Assembly (NCBI GenBank): GCA_934255435.1
Contig: CAKQNZ010000135.1
Coordinates: 1-5,511, forward strand
Length of the DNA: 5,511 nt
DNA from: an uncultured Clostridia bacterium
GTDB lineage: Bacteria > Bacillota > Clostridia > Peptostreptococcales > Anaerovoracaceae
Direction: 5' to 3'
Position 1 is the stretch's first letter. Each line of letters starts with the position of its first letter. Under the pieces are notes generated by a model. The model had not been told where the DNA came from. It did not search any database and saw only the letters and a program-made list of their open reading frames with translations. The position numbers and the translations under genes are program-made. Shown piece after piece: positions 1 to 5,023 of this stretch.

Positions 1-1
1 A

Positions 2-64
2 CAGGTGATAGCCAAGCAGGCAGCAGTGCTGATACTTCAGGGATATCTCGATTCCAACAGGTAA
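2..64 (+). CDS. C-terminal end of an unidentified protein (partial)
   Basis: This is the last 20 codons of a possible plus-strand gene entering from the left edge, ending at TAA (62-64). The frame reads QVIAKQAAVLILQGYLDSNR: an amphipathic helix with a short polar end, using codons typical of the other genes here (AAG, CAG, CTG, ATA, GGA, AGG). The next frame is also open, to a TAA at 112-114, but its product is Ser/Thr/Gly-rich and uses rarer codons, so I prefer this frame. I do not recognise the family. If real, the gene converges on the LysM gene, and the hairpins at 90-123 and 212-274 would lie at its 3' end. The fragment is too short for certainty. Confidence 0.4.
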   Translation, partial: QVIAKQAAVLILQGYLDSNR

Positions 65-89
65 AAAGGGGCGATGTGGACAGAGTCAC

Positions 90-123
90 AACTATTCCGA
101 TAATCACAATTTAAGGAATAGTT
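90..123. repeat. 9-bp perfect inverted repeat with 16-nt loop
   Basis: AACTATTCC (90-98) is perfectly complementary to GGAATAGTT (115-123). No T-run follows on either strand, so it is not a classical intrinsic terminator. It may be a transcript-end hairpin of the leftmost gene or a protein-binding palindrome. A second AT-rich inverted repeat, TTAAG (122-126) with CTTAA (137-141), abuts it. Confidence 0.5.
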
Positions 124-155
124 AAGGATATATATACTTAATAATTTAGCCAAAG

Positions 156-188
156 GTGTACGACGAAATCTTTGACTTCTTTGCACAC
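156..188. repeat. Copy 1 of an intergenic hairpin repeat (GTGT...CACAC)
   Basis: The element runs from GTGTACGAC to TTTGCACAC. Its core GAAATC (165-170) can pair with GACTTC (174-179) around a TTT loop, with GTGT/ACAC closing the outer stem across an internal loop. Positions 162-190 match 797-825 at 27 of 29 bases in the same orientation. One of the two differences turns a wobble pair (in minus-strand RNA) into a Watson-Crick pair, which fits a conserved RNA hairpin. It lies in the gap between the leftmost gene and the LysM gene. Confidence 0.6.
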
Positions 189-211
189 ATCTTTACAAAA
201 TTATAACAATT

Positions 212-274
212 AAAAACACCCGAAGTCCAGGTATTATCGGATAGAAACGCAGCCTGTGAACTCCGGGTATTTTT
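212..274. terminator. Interrupted hairpin, possible bidirectional terminator
   Basis: Nested complementarity is visible: AAAAA (212-216) with TTTTT (270-274), ACCCG (218-222) with CGGGT (264-268), AGT (224-226) with ACT (260-262), and CAGG (228-231) with CCTG (253-256). The apical loop is 21 nt. A U-run follows the stem on both strands (ATTTTT on plus, GTTTTT on minus), and the hairpin lies between a probable plus-strand gene end and the minus-strand LysM gene stop. This fits termination for both. The internal loops and large apical loop are unusual for a plain terminator, so another structured RNA is possible. Confidence 0.5.
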
Positions 275-319
275 ATATGGTATTATATGATAAGTTAGAT
301 TGCATATTAGTGAATGGTA

Positions 320-634
320 CTACAAGTCTTCTGGTATCTTAAGTATCATCCCTGGTTCCAGATCTGATGCAGTGACATCGTTTATGTTGCTGATACGATA
401 GACTGCATCACGGGGATCTGTGTCGTTGTCTTTGTATTCGCTGGCTATGTTCCAGAGAGTATCTCCGGAGCATACTTCGACTTCTGTGTAGCTTACTTTT
501 GTAAGTGCTATCGAATCATCGAGACCGCTTATAAGACCAAAAGCTGTTACAAGTATACCTGCCATTATAATGACTGATACTATGAATCTTGGTTTTGATT
601 TTATTCTGTATTTTTTTCTTTTATGTGATTTCAT
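320..634 (-). CDS. yneA: YneA-like LysM protein, probable SOS cell-division inhibitor
   Basis: This is a 104-residue membrane-anchored protein. A very basic N-terminus (residues 1-17, many K and R) precedes one hydrophobic segment at about 18-38, an extracytoplasmic linker, and a single LysM domain at about 49-101 with the SGDTLWNIA signature and a closing PGMILKIP. LysM domains bind peptidoglycan. Size, topology and domain order match YneA of Bacillus, which blocks septation during the SOS response. The ATG at 634 has GAGGT (642-646) 7 nt upstream. Three LexA-like boxes over a strong promoter (672-747) support the SOS role independently of sequence similarity. In Bacillus yneA sits divergent from lexA; here no lexA is in the window. 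A generic LysM protein is the alternative, but the promoter argues against it. Confidence 0.85.
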   Translation of the reverse strand: MKSHKRKKYRIKSKPRFIVSVIIMAGILVTAFGLISGLDDSIALTKVSYTEVEVCSGDTLWNIASEYKDNDTDPRDAVYRISNINDVTASDLEPGMILKIPEDL

Positions 635-671
635 ATTCCTGACCTCACTTTCAATCCTGCTTTTCGCGTTT

Positions 672-685
672 CAAACATCTGTTCT
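672..685. promoter_or_regulatory. LexA (DinR) box 1, downstream of the start site
   Basis: On the minus strand this reads AGAACAGATGTTTG, matching 12 of 14 positions of the Bacillus LexA consensus CGAACRNRYGTTYC. It lies just downstream of the predicted transcription start (about 689) of the LysM gene, where a bound repressor would block initiation or escape. Its centre is about 32 bp from that of box 2, close to three helical turns. Confidence 0.75.
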
Positions 686-695
686 TTATACTCAG

Positions 696-724
696 AGTAT
701 ATCAGAATATATGTTCTTTGTCAA
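696..724 (-). promoter_or_regulatory. Strong sigma-A promoter of the LysM gene
   Basis: Read on the minus strand, a perfect -35 TTGACA (719-724) is followed by a 17-bp spacer and -10 TATACT (696-701), preceded by TGA, which makes an extended -10. Transcription should start near 689, giving a leader of about 55 nt. LexA box 2 occupies most of the spacer. A promoter this strong needs tight repression, which fits an SOS switch. Confidence 0.85.
704..717. promoter_or_regulatory. LexA (DinR) box 2, in the promoter spacer
   Basis: On the minus strand this reads AGAACATATATTCT, matching 11 of 14 positions of the Bacillus LexA consensus; the main departure is A for G in the second half-site. It lies between the -35 and -10 hexamers, so LexA binding and RNA polymerase binding would exclude each other. 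Confidence 0.75.
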
Positions 725-733
725 CACGCGTTG

Positions 734-747
734 TAAACATTTGTTCT
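734..747. promoter_or_regulatory. LexA (DinR) box 3, upstream of the -35
   Basis: On the minus strand this reads AGAACAAATGTTTA, matching 12 of 14 positions of the Bacillus LexA consensus. Its centre is about 30 bp from box 2, so the three boxes lie on nearly the same face of the helix. This suggests cooperative or multi-site repression. Confidence 0.7.
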
Positions 748-778
748 TTTGCATAAAATAAGGTTTAATATGTTCGCT

Positions 779-823
779 ATAATAAAAAGTGTGCAAGACG
801 AAATCTTTGATTTCTTTACACAC
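779..823 (-). terminator. Copy 2 of the hairpin repeat with a minus-strand U-run
   Basis: The element 789-823 has closing stem GTGTG/CACAC and inner stem GAAATC (800-805) with GATTTC (809-814) around a TTT loop. On the minus strand the stem is followed directly by TTTTTATTAT (788-779), the arrangement of an intrinsic terminator, so it may stop readthrough from the TVP38 gene before the LysM promoter. It is the second copy of the repeat at 156-188 (27 of 29 bases identical between 797-825 and 162-190). Copy 1 lacks such a U-run on the minus strand, so the repeat may be a mobile or selected hairpin rather than only a terminator. Confidence 0.5.
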
Positions 824-825
824 AT

Positions 826-844
826 GTTGCTGCTGTACAGCAAC
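826..844. repeat. 7-bp perfect hairpin GTTGCTG/CAGCAAC
   Basis: GTTGCTG (826-832) pairs perfectly with CAGCAAC (838-844) around a 5-nt loop, immediately next to the hairpin repeat at 789-823. No T-run follows. The same stem, TTGCTG-N5-CAGCAA, recurs at 1831-1847 on the other side of the TVP38 gene. Confidence 0.55.
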
Positions 845-884
845 GTATTTAATGTTTTCTGTCCGAAAAACCGCAAGGTGATTC

Positions 885-948
885 GCAATACAGAATGAAC
901 AGCGTATGCGAAGCCATAGGAGTGAACGCAGTGAACATTGCCTTTTTT
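885..948 (+). other. Possible structured RNA element followed by T6
   Basis: GCAAT (885-889) can pair with ATTGC (937-941), enclosing GCG/CGC (902-904 with 927-929) and TATG/CATA (905-908 with 915-918). GTGAAC is repeated directly at 922-927 and 931-936. TTTTTT follows at 943-948, giving a terminator-like end on the plus strand although no plus-strand gene precedes it. The helices are short and interrupted, so this is only a candidate. The rest of the 761-1077 gap holds the hairpins listed separately and no convincing coding region. Confidence 0.25.
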
Positions 949-982
949 CCTAAGAGTTGAAGCTCCATTGATTTTTCTTATA

Positions 983-1008
983 ATAAAATACCGGCTCCAA
1001 TTTGCCGG
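983..1008 (-). terminator. Weak intrinsic terminator after the TVP38 gene
   Basis: CCGGC (991-995) pairs with GCCGG (1004-1008) around an 8-nt loop; on the minus strand the stem is followed by TATTTTATTAT. It lies about 70 nt past the TVP38-family stop codon at 1078. The stem is only 5 bp but fully GC. A further CCGG-N6-CCGG palindrome at 1033-1046 precedes it and could pair alternatively. Confidence 0.45.
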
Positions 1009-1077
1009 ATCTCAGGTCCTGGTTTGTGGAAGCCGGTTAATTCCGGATCAGATCATTCAGTTATAGTCCCGCTGCTG

Positions 1078-1818
1078 TTACATCTTTATCAGTTTGTCGT
1101 ATGCTTTATCGAGGATCACGGTAAGTTTCTTTCTGAATATAAGACCGATGATGCAGAGTATTATTGCCACTGCTGCTATTATACCGGCACTCATATACCC
1201 TCCTGTGCTTATCTGTCTGCCTATGAGCAGGCTGCCCATCATGCCGGGGCTCCTGCCTATCAAAGATACAATGAGGAACGGTTTGAGCTTTACTTCTGAA
1301 AGCCCTGCTACATAGTTGCACAGGTCTTTCGGTACACCAGGTATCAGGAAGATGAGGAAGATTATGACTACTGCACGTTTACTGTTCATTGTTTCCAGCA
1401 TCTTTTTAATCTTTTCCTCTCCGAAAATCAGATGCATCGCATCATGTCCCAGTATCTTTGCGATATAATACGTCATGACTGATCCCAGTGCGGCACCTAT
1501 AAGTGAATACAGGTAACCGAGCCAGAAACCGTAAGCGTATCCTGCTGCGAACTGGAGCCATTGTCCCGGTATGATACATATCACTATCTGCAGTATCTGA
1601 GCCAGGATATAAAAAAGTATACTTTTGGTCTTGTATTCCGCAAACAGTGCATTGACACGTTCCATACTTGAAAATTCGTCTATGATACTGTGATGGAAAA
1701 AGTAGATGTATAATGGTATGCCTACAAGTATAACAAGAAAGATCAGCATCTTGAGTATTGCTGTGAAAATCTTGAATTTTTTTCTCAATCTGTCTTTTTT
1801 TTCTGCTGTCATTGCCAT
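1078..1818 (-). CDS. TVP38/TMEM64 (VTT domain) family membrane protein
   Basis: This is a 246-residue integral membrane protein of the TVP38/TMEM64 branch of the DedA-like (VTT/SNARE-associated) superfamily. A basic cytoplasmic N-terminus (residues 5-17) precedes a first membrane helix at about 18-41. The conserved core follows: IPGQWLQFAAGYAYGFWLG (83-101), a small-residue segment LIGAALGS (106-113), FLIPGVPKDLCNYVAGLS (157-174) and LIGRSPGM (186-193), with a last helix at about 208-228 and a basic tail. The two IPG motifs suggest the paired re-entrant loops of this family. Members are implicated in lipid handling and membrane homeostasis; the substrate cannot be deduced here. The ATG at 1818 has AAGAGG 8 nt upstream (1827-1832); a second ATG two codons in is less well spaced. 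Length is normal. The gene has its own probable promoter and stands apart from the operon to its right. Confidence 0.9.
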   Translation of the reverse strand: MAMTAEKKDRLRKKFKIFTAILKMLIFLVILVGIPLYIYFFHHSIIDEFSSMERVNALFAEYKTKSILFYILAQILQIVICIIPGQWLQFAAGYAYGFWLGYLYSLIGAALGSVMTYYIAKILGHDAMHLIFGEEKIKKMLETMNSKRAVVIIFLIFLIPGVPKDLCNYVAGLSEVKLKPFLIVSLIGRSPGMMGSLLIGRQISTGGYMSAGIIAAVAIILCIIGLIFRKKLTVILDKAYDKLIKM

Positions 1819-1830
1819 AGTTAATACCTC

Positions 1831-1847
1831 TTGCTGTTAGCCAGCAA
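1831..1847. repeat. Hairpin TTGCTG-N5-CAGCAA abutting the TVP38 Shine-Dalgarno
   Basis: TTGCTG (1831-1836) pairs with CAGCAA (1842-1847). In the minus-strand leader the stem ends right at the AAGAGG ribosome binding site of the TVP38 gene (its AA are shared). It could modulate ribosome access or mRNA stability. It has the same stem sequence as the hairpin at 826-844. Confidence 0.5.
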
Positions 1848-1875
1848 TGCGCCTTTTGAATAAGGTGCTCTTTCT

Positions 1876-1904
1876 ATTATGTCAGCTTTATTGTAAGAAC
1901 ACAA
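1876..1904 (-). promoter_or_regulatory. Probable promoter of the TVP38-family gene
   Basis: On the minus strand, TTGTGT (1899-1904), a 17-bp spacer and CATAAT (1876-1881) preceded by TGA (an extended -10) lie about 58 bp upstream of the start codon. The -35 is poor, but the extended -10 could compensate. It lies downstream of the terminator at 1958-1995, so the gene likely has its own transcript. A 10-bp palindrome TTCATATGAA (1923-1932) lies just upstream and could be an operator. Confidence 0.45.
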
Positions 1905-1957
1905 GTAGCTTTGCTGCATATTTTCATATGAACCTTTAGTTGACATTCCTGCATAAG

Positions 1958-1995
1958 AAAAAAGGTCCGTTTAACAAAAGAACACAGACCTTTTA
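1958..1995 (-). terminator. Strong intrinsic terminator of the recombinase-GLUG-YnbB operon
   Basis: AAAAGGTC (1960-1967) pairs with GACCTTTT (1987-1994), with a further GT/AC pairing inside after one mismatch. On the minus strand the stem ends GACCTTTTTT. It begins 11 nt beyond the stop codon of the PLP enzyme gene (2006-2008). The A-rich flank opposite the U-run means it could also act on the plus strand. Confidence 0.8.
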
Positions 1996-2005
1996 AAAAC
2001 ATTAT

Positions 2006-3304
2006 CTACTCCTTATTGAAAATAAGGCCTTTATCATACATCTGTTGCAGAGCTTTGATAACTCCGAATTTGGAATGTTCGTATGTCAGTCCACCCTGGA
2101 AGTAAACTACATAAGGCGGTCTTATAGGGGCATCGGCTGAAAGCTCTATCGATGACCCCTGTACGAATGCTCCGGCTGCCATGATGACCTGATCTTCATA
2201 TCCCGGCATATCCCACGGCTCCGGCGATACGAATGAATCCACTGGTGCAGCTGCCTGTATGCCTTTGCAGAACTGTATCACACCTTCCGCCGATCCAAGT
2301 TTAACAGCCTGTATGATATCGCTCCTGACATCTTCAGGTTTCGGGCAGACTTCATAGCCCAGCTGTTCAAAAGCCTTTGCACAAAGCACAGCTCCCTTTA
2401 CAGCACCGTTGACAGTCTTTGGTGCCAGGAAAAGTCCCTGAAGCATCGGGCGTGTCTGACCAAACATCAGACCACACTCCCCTCCTATTCCAGGGGATGT
2501 CATCCTGTATGATATCTTTTCGATCAGATCCTGTCTTCCTGCAATGTATCCTCCTGTAAGCGCCAGTCCGCCGCCCGGGTTCTTTATCAGAGACCCTGCA
2601 ACGACATCGGCTCCAACGTCAGTGGGCTCCTTGACATGGAGAAATTCTCCATAGCAGTTGTCTACCATACATATGATATCAGGATCTGTGTTTTTAACGA
2701 ATCTTGTCCATTCTTCGATTTCTTCAATGGTGATCGCTTTGCGCCATCCGTAGCCTGTAGCTCTCTGCAGTGTTATCATGCGTGTCGAAGGTGATATCGC
2801 ATTTTTCAGTGCCTCAAAATCTATAGTACCTTCAGATGTCAGCTCCACCTGTTTGTAGCTGACGCCGTAGTCCTTGAGAGAGCCCTTTCCCTCGCCTCTT
2901 ATTCCAATGACTTCTTCGAGTGTGTCGTAAGGGGCACCGGTACAGTATATCAGTTCGTCTCCTGGTCTCAATATGCCCATGAGGGTCAGCGTCAGTGCAT
3001 GTGTTCCATTTACGATTATAGGCCTGACAAGTGATGCTTCTGTGTGGAAAATGTCAGCATATACTTTTTCTATCGCATCTCTGCCAGGATCATCATATCC
3101 GTAACCTGTGTTCCATGAAAAATGCATATCCCTGATGCCGTTCTTCTGGAACGCATCAAGGACTTTGTACTGGTTGTACGCCATTATATCATCGAGTTCA
3201 CTGAAATGCTTCGATACCATCTGCTCGCTTTTGTCTATCAGATCAAGTACCTTCTCGGAAATACCGAATGAATCTCTTAATAAATTATATGTGTTTGCCT
3301 GCAT
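2006..3304 (-). CDS. ynbB: Methionine gamma-lyase / aluminium-resistance family PLP enzyme (YnbB-type)
   Basis: This 432-residue fold-type I, PLP-dependent enzyme belongs to the Met_gamma_lyase (aluminium resistance protein) family, which includes Bacillus YnbB. Visible hallmarks are HFSWNTGYGYDDPGRD (61-76), the cofactor-phosphate region VNGTHAL (98-104), the aspartate in MVDNCYGE (D215) expected to bind the pyridine nitrogen, and the probable Schiff-base lysine K241 in SLIKNPGGGLALTGGY. Length is normal and no key residue is missing. The family is related to C-S lyases, but its true substrate is poorly established; a carbon-sulfur lyase activity is inference. The ATG at 3304 has GAGGA (3312-3316) 7 nt upstream; this site overlaps the end of the preceding gene, whose stop is only 3 nt before the ATG. 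It is the last gene of the operon. Confidence 0.92.
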   Translation of the reverse strand: MQANTYNLLRDSFGISEKVLDLIDKSEQMVSKHFSELDDIMAYNQYKVLDAFQKNGIRDMHFSWNTGYGYDDPGRDAIEKVYADIFHTEASLVRPIIVNGTHALTLTLMGILRPGDELIYCTGAPYDTLEEVIGIRGEGKGSLKDYGVSYKQVELTSEGTIDFEALKNAISPSTRMITLQRATGYGWRKAITIEEIEEWTRFVKNTDPDIICMVDNCYGEFLHVKEPTDVGADVVAGSLIKNPGGGLALTGGYIAGRQDLIEKISYRMTSPGIGGECGLMFGQTRPMLQGLFLAPKTVNGAVKGAVLCAKAFEQLGYEVCPKPEDVRSDIIQAVKLGSAEGVIQFCKGIQAAAPVDSFVSPEPWDMPGYEDQVIMAAGAFVQGSSIELSADAPIRPPYVVYFQGGLTYEHSKFGVIKALQQMYDKGLIFNKE

Positions 3305-3307
3305 TGT

Positions 3308-5023
3308 CTATTCCTCTTTCTGGTTATCTTTTTTATCTTGCGCTTCTATATACTTGACAAGTGCCGATGATGTAAAGTTTTCCGGATTGAACAAGTCAAT
3401 GATGGTCTGACCGTAAACATGTTTTTTGGAACTCTGCAGCATATATTTGTCAAGTTTTTTCTGAAGATCTCTGGATACGTCCGAAAGATATGTCCTTTCA
3501 TCATCACTTATAGGCTGCTGCCAGGACAGTACAGGATAACCGTTGTTGCCGTAAAGGTTCGACGAGTCTTTCATATATGCTGACCCAAGTGCCGAAGACA
3601 TCTTTATGAGGCTATAGCTCGAAACAGATGTGGATAAGTTCGCTGTTTCTTCAGTTCCCTCTTTGTCGCAATACCCGGTGCCTGTTTTGAAATATTCATG
3701 CACATAGTAATTGTTGCGGATGAATCTGCCAGGCAGTATATCATCATCTTCATTGAGATAACTGCCTATAACGCCTCCGCATATATCTGCATTTTTGATT
3801 TCGGCTGTATTGTAGCAGTTGTATATCTTTACGCCCTTGGCACCTGCGATACCTGCGATACCGCCTGCACTGCTGGCAACAAAGTCTGTGTCTTTATTAT
3901 TCTGTTTTGCATTTCTGGCACTGTTTTTAGATGCACTTTTGCTGGCAGTCTTCTTATCGACTTTTTTATCTGAGTTTATATTGATACTGCCTGTGTTGTA
4001 GCAGTTCTTTACAGTAGATCCGCTGGCGTTGACATATCCTGCCACACCGCCTGTAGCTTCAGTGTTGGAATTGATGGTCCCGGCATTGTAACAGTCTTCC
4101 AGTATCGCTGATGCCGAAACGGAACGTCCTGCCACGCCGCCTGTGCCATATGTGGCCACGCCTCGCTCTGAAGAAGTGACCTCTCCCATATTGCGGCTCT
4201 CTGTAACTGTACCTCCCCAGTTCTCGCCAACTATGCCTCCGACTTTGAAGGTACCTGAAACACTGCCGAGGTTCGTACATTTTTCTATTGTGCCGGCATT
4301 GCTGTATCCGACTATACCACCGGTCTTGTTTCCTGCAGATATAGTCACTTTTGAGGTACATCCTGTAACTTTGCTGCCTTCTGTGAGCACACCTGCTATC
4401 GCTCCGCATGAGCCTGAGCTTATTTTTATCTTTCCTTCTACTGTAAGATTGCGCACCTCGCCGACAAGATACCCGAAAAGACCGGTATTCTGTGCATTTT
4501 CAGTGATACACATCCCGCTTATCGTATGTCCGTTTCCATCGAATATACCTGCAAAGTTAGTTGCTTTATCTGATCCTGCAGGCGTCCATTCCTTCGTAAG
4601 CTTGATATCGTCCGTGAGGGTGAATGTCACACCCTTGAAGGTTTCTGTTCTTTCCGGTTTCCAGCTGTCGGTCTGCTCTTCATTGACAAGACTTGCCAGA
4701 CCTATGAGCTGACCTTCCGTAGAAATAGTATATGACTTCTTTGGTTTGTTGTAATCGAACCATGAAGTATCTTTAACGCTTGGGTCTTTTTCAGTATCAT
4801 CCTCTCCATACTGATATGCACCGGTGCTGTCTTCAGCCGAAGTCCCATCCGTCTGGTCTTCCTGGCTGCCGTCAGACGGCTGCTGCGTATCTGTAGATTC
4901 AGTATAGCTTTCAGTCTGCTGCATCGCATTATTCTCTCCGTACCCGTAGACATATGAAACCGGTGCGGCAGCTGTACCTGCCGTAAGTATTAATGATAAA
5001 AAGATGACTGAAATTCGTTTCAT
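3308..5023 (-). CDS. Secreted GLUG-repeat surface protein
   Basis: This is a 571-residue predicted exported protein. A signal peptide (KR, hydrophobic 5-20, small residues near 18-27) is followed by a Ser/Thr/Gln/Asp-rich acidic segment (about 30-85), then a conserved entry region with FAGIFDGNGHTISGM (157-171). About seven GLUG-type beta repeats follow from 179 to 420, with cores such as TGLFGYL, TGGIVGY, VGGIVGE, TGGVAGR, TGGVAGY, AGGIAGI and CGGVIGS, many followed by N/K/D-CYN or CT turns. A Lys/Ser/Asn-rich insert (352-380) separates two repeats. No LPXTG sorting motif or C-terminal membrane helix is seen, and the tail is charged, so anchoring is unclear. I start at 5023 because the signal peptide begins there; an extension to 5104 would put 27 basic, low-complexity residues before it. 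AGGGA (5033-5037) is a modest ribosome site 9 nt upstream, and ATGA overlap with the recombinase suggests coupled translation. Function unknown; adhesion is a guess. Confidence 0.88.
   Translation of the reverse strand: MKRISVIFLSLILTAGTAAAPVSYVYGYGENNAMQQTESYTESTDTQQPSDGSQEDQTDGTSAEDSTGAYQYGEDDTEKDPSVKDTSWFDYNKPKKSYTISTEGQLIGLASLVNEEQTDSWKPERTETFKGVTFTLTDDIKLTKEWTPAGSDKATNFAGIFDGNGHTISGMCITENAQNTGLFGYLVGEVRNLTVEGKIKISSGSCGAIAGVLTEGSKVTGCTSKVTISAGNKTGGIVGYSNAGTIEKCTNLGSVSGTFKVGGIVGENWGGTVTESRNMGEVTSSERGVATYGTGGVAGRSVSASAILEDCYNAGTINSNTEATGGVAGYVNASGSTVKNCYNTGSININSDKKVDKKTASKSASKNSARNAKQNNKDTDFVASSAGGIAGIAGAKGVKIYNCYNTAEIKNADICGGVIGSYLNEDDDILPGRFIRNNYYVHEYFKTGTGYCDKEGTEETANLSTSVSSYSLIKMSSALGSAYMKDSSNLYGNNGYPVLSWQQPISDDERTYLSDVSRDLQKKLDKYMLQSSKKHVYGQTIIDLFNPENFTSSALVKYIEAQDKKDNQKEE

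Noticed and set aside
1..114. Alternative plus-strand frame ending at TAA 112-114
   Set aside because: The codon choice (CGA, CAA, AGT) and Ser/Thr/Gly-rich product fit worse than the frame ending at 62-64; only about 37 codons are visible, so this is not certain.
212..274. A known riboswitch (c-di-GMP-I was considered because of the AAACGCAGCC segment)
   Set aside because: The conserved core and tetraloop-receptor elements of that class are absent, and no coding start follows on the plus strand.
570..761. Plus-strand open frame of 63 codons
   Set aside because: It is antisense to the LysM gene start and runs through the LexA-regulated promoter; the Phe/Leu-rich product reflects the AT-rich regulatory DNA.
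156..825. Integron attC sites or insertion-sequence ends
   Set aside because: The repeats lack GTTRRRY/RYYYAAC core sites, are in direct orientation, and enclose no transposase.
1024..1321. Several short open frames on both strands around 1024-1321
   Set aside because: They are shadows of the C-terminal part of the TVP38-family gene, whose frame shows clear family motifs.
1923..1932. TTCATATGAA palindrome as a LexA box
   Set aside because: It lacks the GAAC/GTTC half-site polarity; at best it is an operator for an unknown regulator.
4143..4712. Plus-strand open frame of 189 codons
   Set aside because: It lies antisense to the GLUG gene, has a Pro/Val/Ser-rich composition typical of a reversed repeat-protein frame, and lacks a convincing ribosome site. 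The minus-strand product has a signal peptide and clear repeats.
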